Positions 9,133 to 17,548 of a DNA stretch of 32,932 nt are shown here, piece after piece. Both the position numbers and the translations under genes were made by a program. This stretch comes from Dehalococcoidia bacterium (GTDB lineage Bacteria; Chloroflexota; Dehalococcoidia; Dehalococcoidales; RBG-16-60-22). The stretch is from contig DUFF01000085.1 of NCBI GenBank assembly GCA_011174815.1, forward strand, positions 1 through 32,932. Direction: 5' to 3'. Numbering within the stretch: the first letter of the stretch is position 1; the number at the start of each line of letters is the position of its first letter. The notes beneath the pieces were generated by a model that saw only the letters and a program-made list of their open reading frames with translations, did not search any database and was not told the origin of the DNA.

Positions 9133-9759
9133 TCATCGGTTTACCTCTCTGACAATTTTATCCAGTACCGGAGTTATGTCACGGGAGGTATCAACGGCAA
9201 AATGGTTGCGACCGATTTTCTGCACCGAGGGTTTCATCTTTTGAAAAACCGCCCAGTCAGCTTCAGAGTGGTCTTCCTCCGAGGCGGGGCCTTCGGCGCG
9301 ATTTCTCAGTCTTTCCTGCACCACTTCGGATGGTGCTTCCACACGCACCAAAATCAGCTTGGCATTCAGCCGGTCAGCAATGTGATACAGGTGTTCGCGG
9401 TTCCGTTCCGAGAGGTTGGTGGCATCCAGAGCAATGGGTATTCCCCTCCTGAGTAGCTGCTCAATGAGATGGTGGATGGCCTGGAAAAGGCGGGCGCTTT
9501 CCGCTGCGCTGTAAGCAGGGGATGGGAAAAGCGCTTTGCGCATGGCGTCGCTTTCCAGAATGATAAGCGGAATTCTCTCCGCCAGGCGGCGGCAGAAGTA
9601 TGATTTGCCGGTCCCGGGCAGGCCGCTGACTACGATAAAGGCTGGCCTGACCACAGGCTCCGGGAGCTGCCCCAGACTTTCCAGAAGCTGCTGCTTGTCA
9701 CTGATAACCTGCGTCCCGGTCACATCCTGATTATAGAACGTTTTGCACGATTGCGCCAA
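9133..9759 (-). CDS. P-loop kinase / zeta-toxin-like AAA protein
   Basis: Walker A VVSGLPGTGKSYFCRRLAERIPLIILESDAMRKALF; IALDATNLSERNREHLY (COG0645-like). Confidence 0.82.
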   Translation of the reverse strand: MAQSCKTFYNQDVTGTQVISDKQQLLESLGQLPEPVVRPAFIVVSGLPGTGKSYFCRRLAERIPLIILESDAMRKALFPSPAYSAAESARLFQAIHHLIEQLLRRGIPIALDATNLSERNREHLYHIADRLNAKLILVRVEAPSEVVQERLRNRAEGPASEEDHSEADWAVFQKMKPSVQKIGRNHFAVDTSRDITPVLDKIVREVNR

Positions 9760-9764
9760 GTGGC

Positions 9765-10628
9765 TCAGGCGTTTTCGCTGTAAAAGGCAACGCCGAAGAG
9801 TCCGGGGCCGGTGTGGACGCCCATCACCGGCGTGAATTCGGTGATAAAGAGCTCGGAGCAGTGGAACTGCGAGGCAATGTGATTTCTCAGAACCATAGCG
9901 TTATCCAGAGCGTCAGCGTGCATCACGGCAACATGGAGCGGCTTTCCTTTGACCACATTCCGCTCCATCAGCTTCAGGATACGCTTCATGGCACTTTCGA
10001 TGGTGCGCGGCAGGGCCACCGTATGTGCGCTGGCGTGATTGAGAGTAAAAACGGGCTTGATCTGTAGGATCGAGTTGACCAGCGCCGCCGCCTGAGGCAC
10101 ACGTCCGCTTTTCACTAGGTAATGTAGTGTGTCCAGCGTAGCGAACAGGTTGACGTGCTCCATTACGTTCTTGGCAATTTCCTTCACTGCCAGCAGGTTC
10201 TGGCCGGTTGCCGCTGCCCTGGCGGCAGCCAGTGTTACCAGCCCCTGCCCGGCGGCGGCCGTAGCGCAGTCAATCACTTCTATGCTCACTTCGGGCCGCG
10301 TTTTCCGCAGGATTTCTCTGGCTACCATCGCCGAGTCAAACATGGCGCTGAACTTTGATGGCTCGGTGATGCAGAGAATGCCCTCCGCTCCCTCGCTGGC
10401 TTTCTGATATGCCTCAAGGTACATCTCAGGTGGGGAGCTGGAGGTAGTCGGTGGCTTGGATGCCTGCCGGAGCCGTGCATAGAACTCAGAGGCGTTGATG
10501 TCTATGCCGTCACGGTAGGTTCTGTCATCGAAGATAAGCTGAACCGGCACGATTTCAATGTCATATCGCTCCACCTGCTCTTGAAGGATACAGGCGGTGG
10601 TGTCAGTTACCACGGCTACTTCTTTCAT
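9765..10628 (-). CDS. DegV family protein (FakB-like fatty-acid-binding)
   Basis: EVAVVTDTTACILQEQVERYDIEIVPVQLIFDDRTYRDGIDI...TSSSPPEMYLEAYQKA...ITEFTPVMGVHTGPGLFGVAFY. Confidence 0.93.
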   Translation of the reverse strand: MKEVAVVTDTTACILQEQVERYDIEIVPVQLIFDDRTYRDGIDINASEFYARLRQASKPPTTSSSPPEMYLEAYQKASEGAEGILCITEPSKFSAMFDSAMVAREILRKTRPEVSIEVIDCATAAAGQGLVTLAAARAAATGQNLLAVKEIAKNVMEHVNLFATLDTLHYLVKSGRVPQAAALVNSILQIKPVFTLNHASAHTVALPRTIESAMKRILKLMERNVVKGKPLHVAVMHADALDNAMVLRNHIASQFHCSELFITEFTPVMGVHTGPGLFGVAFYSENA

Positions 10629-11260
10629 TTACTTTTCCTGGCCTGCCACAAGTGGTACTCCCGATCGATGATAAGCTTTTTTCTATCTCCGATGTGCGTC
10701 ATGGCCGCTATGATGCTCGGCATCGCCCTGACACAGAGGAAAAGAAATATGGCTATCGAGTAGACGATAAGCATCCACGAACCGTTCATCTGCCAGATGA
10801 TTACAGGCAATACCATCAGCCCGATGACCACCGCCAGCCTGACGTTGCTGGTGATGACGATGAGGACCACCGTGAGGGCAATGCTGATGGCCGTCTCCAG
10901 CGGAGCCAGTGCCAGTAGAACGCCGATGGTAGTTGCCGCTCCCTTACCCCCTTTGAACTTCAGGAATACCGGCCAGTTATGTCCTACCACGGCAGCCAAG
11001 CCGGCACCGAAGACCAGTATCAGCGGTACGTCCAGCCAGAGGGCGACAAGCACGGCAAGCGACCCTTTACCGGCATCAGCTATCAGCACCAGAAGCCCGG
11101 GCACCAGCCCTATTTCTCGGGCGGTATTCAATGCCCCTATATTGCCGCCGCCTACCTGCCGGATATCGACCCCCTTGAACAGTCGCCCGGCGATATAGGC
11201 GAATGGAATGGAGCCAAGCAGGTAGGCAATAACTATGGCTATGGCAGCATTTACTGCCAT
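10625..11260 (-). CDS. plsY: Acyl-phosphate glycerol-3-phosphate acyltransferase
   Basis: YLLGSIPFAYIAGRLFKGVDIRQVGGGNIGALNTAR; VVGHNWPVFLKFKGGKGAATTIGVLLAL. Confidence 0.96.
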   Translation of the reverse strand: MAVNAAIAIVIAYLLGSIPFAYIAGRLFKGVDIRQVGGGNIGALNTAREIGLVPGLLVLIADAGKGSLAVLVALWLDVPLILVFGAGLAAVVGHNWPVFLKFKGGKGAATTIGVLLALAPLETAISIALTVVLIVITSNVRLAVVIGLMVLPVIIWQMNGSWMLIVYSIAIFLFLCVRAMPSIIAAMTHIGDRKKLIIDREYHLWQARKSK

Positions 11261-11325
11261 TGCCTTATCTCCCCGGCAATAGTCCTATTCAAAATTCGTG
11301 TGGGTGGAATTTTCAGTTTATTCTC

Positions 11326-12180
11326 TCAATCTTCAGCGTAAAAAGCAAGGCCCAAAGTTCCCGTACCGCAGGCGTAGCCCATCAACGGGCTGAACTCGGT
11401 CAGCCACAGCTCCGCGCATTTGAACTCGGCAGCGACCCTTTCTTTCAGCTTTTCCGCCTCTTCGGGAGCATAAGCATGCATCACGGCAACGTGGGCCACT
11501 TTGTTGCCCACTTTTTCCCGCATCACCTGCAGGATGCGGTCGATGCCCCGTTTCCTGTTTCTCACTATACCGGCGAAATGGATCGTATCGCTAACGGTGA
11601 AAATCGGCCTGATATTAAGTATGGAGCCGAACTTGGCGGCTATCTTGGGGATACGCCCGGAACGATAAACGTGCTTTATGGTATCCAGGAGGGCAATGAC
11701 ATTTACTCGCTCTCTCATTTCCAGGGCAGCGCTGATTACTTCGGGCATGTCCTTTTCTTCACGTGCGGCGTGGGCCGCCGCCAGAGCGACGAACCCCTCA
11801 GCAGGGGTAGCCGTGTGTGAGTCCACGACCTCGATTCGAGTATCTGGATGTTCGTTTTCGATGATTTCTTTGGCTTTGCGGGCGACATTATAAACGGCGC
11901 TGAGTTTGACGGAAACGGTAACGCAAACAATGTTTTTGGCAACTTGCCTGGCCTTGCTGAAAGCATTAAGGCAATCTTCGGGAGAAGAGGCTGCGGTCTT
12001 GAACGAGTCTGGGTCCCGGAGAAATAGCTCGTATGCCTCAGATGGGGTAACATCGAGCCAGTCTTTATAAAGTCTGCCTCCCGCGTAGAAATTGAGGGGT
12101 ATGATTCCGATTCCGTATTCTTCTACGAGCTCGCGGTTGAGACACGCAATACTATCCGTAACAACGGCTACCTTCTGCGT
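11326..12180 (-). CDS. DegV family protein (FakB-like), apparent ACG start
   Basis: Manual minus-strand translation upstream of the ORF-track call (11826) continues the family sequence: (T)QKVAVVTDSIACLNRELVEEYGIGIIPLNFYAGGRLYKDWLDVTPSEAYELFLRDPDSFKTAASSPEDCLNAFSKARQVAKNIVCVTVSVKLSAVYNVARKAKEIIENEHPDTRIEVVDSHTATPAEGF... Confidence 0.9.
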   Translation of the reverse strand, partial: TQKVAVVTDSIACLNRELVEEYGIGIIPLNFYAGGRLYKDWLDVTPSEAYELFLRDPDSFKTAASSPEDCLNAFSKARQVAKNIVCVTVSVKLSAVYNVARKAKEIIENEHPDTRIEVVDSHTATPAEGFVALAAAHAAREEKDMPEVISAALEMRERVNVIALLDTIKHVYRSGRIPKIAAKFGSILNIRPIFTVSDTIHFAGIVRNRKRGIDRILQVMREKVGNKVAHVAVMHAYAPEEAEKLKERVAAEFKCAELWLTEFSPLMGYACGTGTLGLAFYAED

Positions 12181-12187
12181 CGGCGGG

Positions 12188-12197
12188 TCCTCCTCCT
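12188..12197 (-). promoter_or_regulatory. Strong Shine-Dalgarno (AGGAGGAGGA) upstream of the ACG-initiated degV
   Basis: Minus strand reads TAATCAGGAGGAGGACCCGCCG-ACG-CAG-AAG-GTA. SD to ACG spacing is 7-8 nt. Confidence 0.75.
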
Positions 12198-12199
12198 GA

Positions 12200-13141
12200 T
12201 TAGCGGTGGGGTGGCGTAAACAATGCGTAGCGCTGCAATATTCGCTTGGTCTTCCTGAAAAACCATTCCATGAGGGGCGGAACTAGGAAAAGCCCCCACA
12301 TTACCAGGATTAGGCCAGCGAAGGTCTCGGTGCTGAGTTTTCCGCCAACAAAATAGACGACTATGGTCAGCGTCAGCAGCCCGGAAATAATCAGCAAGCC
12401 GATACGTAACCACCGCTGGCGCAGGCGAATGAAAGCGGCTATGGTCAGTGCCAGGATAAGGAAACTGACCGCAATCCAGGGAGCGAAATAGTCCATTCTC
12501 TCCAGGGTCTCGGCGGTTATCTTTGCTCCCGGCACCAGGGTTAGAAACCAGCCGATGACTATCGGCATGGGAAGCAGCATTAAAGAGCTCAACAGCCAGT
12601 CTCTCTTTGTTGTCTGGACCACAAGACAGAATATCCACCATAGAGCAAACAGGAAATAGAACGGGATGGTCAGGAGCGACCACTCCCTGGGCAAATACAG
12701 GAGAACGAGTCCGAAAGCAGCCACCGGGATAAGTGAGTAACCCAGCCATGGGAAAACCCAGGTTGGTTTGCCGTGCCACCATCCATAGATGGAAGTTCCA
12801 ACGAGAAGAACCAGGATAAAGGATAGCCAGCCAGCATGGTGCCACCAGTTAAGGGCAAACAGGGCGGAAAACAGCAGGTGCGGCAGTGCTGCCAGAAGTG
12901 CCTGCTGCCAGCTGCCCTGGCTGTGGGCTTCATAGATCTGTCTGGCGATTATTTTGGCGGAGCCTAACAATCGGAGACACGTTTTTTCCGCTTCTTCTTC
13001 GGAAAGGCCGGACTCCTTCAGTTCCTGAAGCCTGTCTTCAATATGCGTCTCCAGCTCACTGATGACCTCTTTTCCCTCAGCGAGGTCAATCCTTAAGTTG
13101 GTCCGGATGATTTCCAGGTAATGATTCAGCGCTGTTGTCAT
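12200..13141 (-). CDS. HAAS-domain-like multi-TM membrane protein (PadR-associated)
   Basis: N-terminal HAAS-like ISELETHIEDRLQELKESGLSEEEAEKTCLRLLGSAKIIARQIYEA followed by several hydrophobic segments; immediately downstream of a padR gene. Confidence 0.8.
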   Translation of the reverse strand: MTTALNHYLEIIRTNLRIDLAEGKEVISELETHIEDRLQELKESGLSEEEAEKTCLRLLGSAKIIARQIYEAHSQGSWQQALLAALPHLLFSALFALNWWHHAGWLSFILVLLVGTSIYGWWHGKPTWVFPWLGYSLIPVAAFGLVLLYLPREWSLLTIPFYFLFALWWIFCLVVQTTKRDWLLSSLMLLPMPIVIGWFLTLVPGAKITAETLERMDYFAPWIAVSFLILALTIAAFIRLRQRWLRIGLLIISGLLTLTIVVYFVGGKLSTETFAGLILVMWGLFLVPPLMEWFFRKTKRILQRYALFTPPHR

Positions 13142-13153
13142 TGCGTTGTCCGT

Positions 13154-13489
13154 TTAATCTTCTGCTGGCTGCAATATCATATTCACGGCGCTGATGAAGT
13201 CTTGCCACTGAACCCTCTCCGTGGAAAGCGTGGCGTGCCCCTTGGCCGTGATATGGTAGTATCGCCTCGGCCGGCCGTTGGGCAACATATGCCATTTACC
13301 CTCTATCAGGCCAGCATTTTCCAGACGATGAAGCGCCGGGTACAAGGTCCCTTCCTTGAATTTGAAGTAGCCTTGACTCCTTTTCTCCAGTTCCTTGATA
13401 ATCTGATACCCGTACATTGGCTGCTGCGCAAACAAGCAGAGAAGCAGGGAGTCAGAGCTTCCCTTAATAAGTTCTCGCTTCTGTACCAT
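13154..13489 (-). CDS. PadR family transcriptional regulator
   Basis: LLCLFAQQPMYGYQIIKELEKRSQGYFKFKEGTLYPALHRLENAGLIEGKW...GRPRRYYHITAKGHATL. Confidence 0.96.
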   Translation of the reverse strand: MVQKRELIKGSSDSLLLCLFAQQPMYGYQIIKELEKRSQGYFKFKEGTLYPALHRLENAGLIEGKWHMLPNGRPRRYYHITAKGHATLSTERVQWQDFISAVNMILQPAED

Positions 13490-13522
13490 AGTTACCTCGT
13501 ATAAATATGTATTTTGTTATTC

Positions 13523-13552
13523 TATATATAATACTAATCGCATAAATGTCAA
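13523..13552 (-). promoter_or_regulatory. Candidate sigma-70 promoter of padR (TTGACA-18-TATATA)
   Basis: Minus strand TTGACA at 13552-13547, 18-nt spacer, TATATA at 13528-13523, upstream of padR ATG at 13489. Confidence 0.5.
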
Positions 13553-13690
13553 CTGGCAAGAGGTTAAAAAAATATCCCTTCGGACTAAACAGGATAATCA
13601 TATGGATAACTTTTCCGGCTCGTATGCGGCTGATTTACTTTTCCTGTTTCTGACGGCCGTAATAACTTGGACGATTTTTCTCTTATTTGG

Positions 13691-16456
13691 TTATTCTTGC
13701 TGGATCTCAGCAAATTCCACCAGCTGGCGCAGCACTTCAGCCATTTTGCCCAGTTCTTCTCCCCAGCCAGCCCAGTCGCCTTCTTTCAGGTATTCCTGTG
13801 CTTGGTTGTAGTGTTCCTGTGCCAGCTTGGCCAGCTCCGCCATCTTATCCGATCTTTGCGGCGGTTTCGGGGTGGTTTCGGGTAGTTCTTCTTTAGTTAG
13901 GCCGGCGTAGACGGTATTCAGACCTTTAGCAAGGGTCTCTTCCATAGCAATCAGGTCGCCGCTGGCCACAACCACCCTTCTTAGTTCTGGCAGCTGACCT
14001 CTCTCTGCTTGAAGGTAAACCGGCTCGATATACAGGATTGACTTCTCTATAGGTATAACCAGCAGATTGCCCCGGATAACCTGCGAGCCCTTCTGACTCC
14101 ACAAAGTGAACTGTTCGGAAATGGCAGCGTCCTGGTCAATCCTGGCCTCAATCTGCCTCGGGCCATAAATCAGTTTGTCTTTGGGGAAGTTGTAGGCGAT
14201 GAGTTTACCGTATTTGTCGCCATCGCTGCGGGCGGCCAGCCACGTTATCATATTGTCTTTTTGCGTAGGGGTGAAGGGGAGCATGAGCACAAATTCCTCC
14301 CGCTCTTCACCCGGCAGCCTCATAATCACGTAGTATGGCTCCATACTGCGTTCCGCTTCAGCATAGGTTTCCACGGGAATGGTCCAGAGGTCCTCCTTGT
14401 TGTAAAAGACACGCGGGTCGGTCATGTGATAGGTCTGATAGACGGAGGCCTGAACCCGGAAGAGATCTAGGGGATAGCGCAGGTGCTCCCGGAGGGATTC
14501 CGACATTTCATCGATCGGTCGGAAAAGGGTTGGGAACATGGCGGCATAGGTATTGACCACCGCATCTTCCGGATCAATGAGGTAAAAGGTAACCGACCCA
14601 TCATAGGCATTGATGACCACTTTAACGCTGTTGCGGACGTAATTGATACCGCTGGCAGTAGGCTGGGAATAAGGGTACCGGTCGGACATCGTGTAGGCGT
14701 CCTGTATCCAGTAAAGCTGGCCGTTATCGATGACGATGTATGGATCACTATCGAGCTTCAGGAAAGGGGCGATGAGGTTTACTCTCTTCTGAATGTTGCG
14801 CCGATATAGAAGCTGGCTATCTTTGCTAAGCTCATCGCTGATCAGGAGGTTGATGTCACCGAGCTGCCAGGCAAAGGCCAGCTTGCGCAGGAATGAGTTT
14901 AGCCGGATGCCGTTGTCCGCCTTGAAACGCGTGTAGACATTGGTATCTCCTTTGGGGTAATCGAACTCGGCGACGCCGGTATTGACGATGACGTAATCGT
15001 CTGTTTTTTCCCCAAAGTATATCTCCGGCCTCTCGATTTTAATAGTGCCGATCGGCGGCACATCCTTGATCAATAAATTGGGGAGTCCCTGTTCGGTGAC
15101 CTCGTTGGTGGGGCTCATGGTCACACCGTAGCCATGTGTGAACTGCAGCCGGCGGTTTACCCAGGTCTGTGCCTGGGTGGCGAGCTTCTCCGGGGAAAGC
15201 TCCCGGGCGCCGATGAGCACCTGGCGGTAGCTGCCATCAATTTGATAGCGGTCAACGTCAATATCGGTAAAATCGTAATACAGCCTGATAGACTGTATCT
15301 GGTTGTACGTGTCCCTGATAGGCCGGTAATCCCACAGCCTGATGTTGTTTATGGTGGTGCTATTCTTGAGGATATCCTCTTCGCTGGGGGCGACCTGCAC
15401 GGGAATGTCTCTGACTTCAATGCGGTCAAGACCGAAAGCCAGGCGAGTGAGCTGGATATTATACTTGATGTAAGGCCTTTCCCGGGCCAGTTCGTTTGGC
15501 TCCACTTGAAACCGTTGCATTATGGCTGGATAAATACTGCCGAAGATGATGGCAAAGGCAACCCACAGAGCGATCGGCCCGAAGAGCCAGCGCCAGCCGC
15601 GGCGGAAAATGCCAAATATCAGGAGCAGTCCGGAGACGATGGTGGTGGCGATGAGGAGTCGCCAGGCAAGCAACTGGGCGTGTTCATCCGTGTATCCGGC
15701 GCCGAAAATAACGCTGCGGTCCGAATAGAGAAGGTCAAAGATGTTCAGCCGATAGCTCCAGGCGATGAGGAAGAAGATGACGGCGCCAAGGGCAAAGAGA
15801 TGGCCTTTAATCCACCGGCTGAATCCGGCGCGATTGAAACCGATATTCAAAACGTATACCGTTCCGGTGAAGAGCAATATGATAACGACTGCCCAGACCA
15901 GCCATCCCTGAATGAAATGGTAGAGGGGCAAACTGAAGAAGTAAAAGCCCACATCCCTTTCCAACAATGGTTCGACGACGTTGAAATCGGTGGCGTGGGC
16001 GAAGCGCAGCACCATTTCCCAGTGACTGGAGGTGACCAGACCGAAGATAAGGCTGATAAGGGCTGCTGCAGCGAGGATGCCGATGTCAATGGCGCGACGC
16101 ACGAACAGGAGTCCTTGTCCGGTGAGTATGTTGCCTCCCGCAGGCGGCGATAGCCGCCGTGCCAGAAAGAGGTTGGCCAGAAGCAAAGCCAGAAAAATAA
16201 AAGCGCCTACAAAAAAGAGCCAGACTTTGGTGGTCAGTATAGTAGTGTAAACGCTGCCGAATCCCAGGCTGTCAAACCAGAGCCACTCTGTGTAGATACC
16301 CTTGCCGATGACGGCAATAATGAACAGAGCAATCAGCGCCCCGATGGTAATCAGCCATATTCTGGGCTGGCGAGGTCTTATCCTGCTTCTCAGGGGCTGA
16401 TTTGAATCGGAACCGCCCTTCCCCCATATTCTATCAAGCTCATCGAAGTAGCTCAT
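13691..16456 (-). CDS. UPF0182 family membrane protein (COG1615)
   Basis: 921 aa; hydrophobic N-terminal half; YIKYNIQLTRLAFGLDRIEVRDIPV, TINNIRLWDYRPIRDTYNQIQSIRLYYDFTDIDVDRY, PEIYFGEKTDDYVIVNT. Confidence 0.96.
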   Translation of the reverse strand: MSYFDELDRIWGKGGSDSNQPLRSRIRPRQPRIWLITIGALIALFIIAVIGKGIYTEWLWFDSLGFGSVYTTILTTKVWLFFVGAFIFLALLLANLFLARRLSPPAGGNILTGQGLLFVRRAIDIGILAAAALISLIFGLVTSSHWEMVLRFAHATDFNVVEPLLERDVGFYFFSLPLYHFIQGWLVWAVVIILLFTGTVYVLNIGFNRAGFSRWIKGHLFALGAVIFFLIAWSYRLNIFDLLYSDRSVIFGAGYTDEHAQLLAWRLLIATTIVSGLLLIFGIFRRGWRWLFGPIALWVAFAIIFGSIYPAIMQRFQVEPNELARERPYIKYNIQLTRLAFGLDRIEVRDIPVQVAPSEEDILKNSTTINNIRLWDYRPIRDTYNQIQSIRLYYDFTDIDVDRYQIDGSYRQVLIGARELSPEKLATQAQTWVNRRLQFTHGYGVTMSPTNEVTEQGLPNLLIKDVPPIGTIKIERPEIYFGEKTDDYVIVNTGVAEFDYPKGDTNVYTRFKADNGIRLNSFLRKLAFAWQLGDINLLISDELSKDSQLLYRRNIQKRVNLIAPFLKLDSDPYIVIDNGQLYWIQDAYTMSDRYPYSQPTASGINYVRNSVKVVINAYDGSVTFYLIDPEDAVVNTYAAMFPTLFRPIDEMSESLREHLRYPLDLFRVQASVYQTYHMTDPRVFYNKEDLWTIPVETYAEAERSMEPYYVIMRLPGEEREEFVLMLPFTPTQKDNMITWLAARSDGDKYGKLIAYNFPKDKLIYGPRQIEARIDQDAAISEQFTLWSQKGSQVIRGNLLVIPIEKSILYIEPVYLQAERGQLPELRRVVVASGDLIAMEETLAKGLNTVYAGLTKEELPETTPKPPQRSDKMAELAKLAQEHYNQAQEYLKEGDWAGWGEELGKMAEVLRQLVEFAEIQQE

Positions 16457-17460
16457 GATTTCAACTTCCAGAAGCTGGTCAGCTGGCTGAATTCAACCAT
16501 GCCGCTTTCGGCAATGTTTTCAATCTCGATACCGGCCTCAACCGCCGCTGCCACCGGGTTCAAGCCGCCGAGCAATACCATGCCCACGCGGTTCAAACCG
16601 ATGGCGATCTGACAGACGGGCTCACTGGTATTTCCCAGTGCGTAGACACCGTGTATCCCGGCTTTCTTGAGCGAGTCGATGGTTTCTTGGGCCAGTGACC
16701 TTGACGGTGCGGGTATCTCACGGAAATTGGCCAGTATCTTGCCGTGCCCGGTCTTAGCCGCTTCATTAACTGTGGTCATTTTAGCACGTATATATTGCTC
16801 AGATGGGTCAAGTGAAGTGCCGGCGTAGTTGATAATGGCCACAAAACGCCTTGGCTGGGAATCTCTTATTTCAAGCACACCGCCGAACCTTGATTCGGTG
16901 GGAATGCCCGCTTTTAACAGGACGCCATTGATGATTACACTGCAGATGGTAGCCAGTCCGATTTTCCCTCTGGGGACGACTACCGACCCCAGCTTTTCCC
17001 CTTCAGGGGCAATGGCGACAAGGTCGCTGACACTGAGTCCGGCACGGAAAGCTTCGCTCATGGCGGCCACCGCTGGCCCAAAATCGGCACGGTCAATAAT
17101 TGAAGTATTTATGGGGACCTGTCCGGTGCGTGTTTTGGGGTCAAACGTGGTGTGAAAGGCGAGGAGTTCAAGCTTTTCGTGGATGAAGCCGACCTGCTCT
17201 GGAGCAAGCGCCATTTTGAGTTCTTCCAGGCCATGCACGGTCAACATACGGCCATCGTGGCCCATGGGCTGCGTATAGCCGCGCTCATCGGTTATTCTGA
17301 GGTGATACCTGACCGCCCTTTCGCTCAGGAAAATGCCGTGTCGCTCCAGCTCCCGGGCGATGTGAATTGACCCGAGCGGCTCGGCAGATTCGCTCAGGAC
17401 CTTGAGGATAGCGATTATCTTTCTTTCCGTCTCAAAACTGGCTACCTGTACCATGACCAC
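16453..17460 (-). CDS. nrpR: NrpR-type (DUF128) winged-helix transcriptional regulator
   Basis: N-terminal wHTH (ERKIIAILKVLSESAEPLGSIHIARELERHGIFLSERAVRYHLRITDERG) plus one DUF128/NrpR regulatory domain (GVLEIRDSQPRRFVAIINYAGTSLDPSEQYIRAKMT..., GNTSEPVCQIAIGLNRVGMVLLGGLNPVAAAVEAGI). Confidence 0.88.
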   Translation of the reverse strand: MVMVQVASFETERKIIAILKVLSESAEPLGSIHIARELERHGIFLSERAVRYHLRITDERGYTQPMGHDGRMLTVHGLEELKMALAPEQVGFIHEKLELLAFHTTFDPKTRTGQVPINTSIIDRADFGPAVAAMSEAFRAGLSVSDLVAIAPEGEKLGSVVVPRGKIGLATICSVIINGVLLKAGIPTESRFGGVLEIRDSQPRRFVAIINYAGTSLDPSEQYIRAKMTTVNEAAKTGHGKILANFREIPAPSRSLAQETIDSLKKAGIHGVYALGNTSEPVCQIAIGLNRVGMVLLGGLNPVAAAVEAGIEIENIAESGMVEFSQLTSFWKLKS

Positions 17461-17462
17461 TC

Positions 17463-17506
17463 CCTATTGTTGAATAGACTTATGTTATTATAACATTTAC
17501 AATAGG
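17463..17506. promoter_or_regulatory. Overlapping inverted repeats upstream of nrpR
   Basis: CCTATTGT (17463-17470) / ACAATAGG (17499-17506), and TGTTAT-T-ATAACA (17483-17495). Outer arm abuts the nrpR RBS. Confidence 0.6.
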
Positions 17507-17548
17507 AAAAGCTAAACGGGGGTCCTGTTAGCCTGCCATAATGCGAGC

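Noticed and set aside
8686-9456. 256-aa plus-strand ORF over pepA and the kinase
   Set aside because: Antisense artefact across two well-supported genes.
11736-12053. 105-aa minus-strand ORF over the 5' part of the second degV
   Set aside because: Wrong frame; the adjacent frame encodes the DegV family N-terminus continuously.
13566-13586. Possible rho-independent terminator (minus strand TCCGAAGGGATATTTTTTT)
   Set aside because: Stem is only 2-3 good pairs with mismatches; not convincing without a fold calculation, and it lies upstream of padR rather than at the UPF0182 3' end.
15134-16153. 339-aa plus-strand ORF inside UPF0182
   Set aside because: Shadow of a confident conserved gene; no motif.
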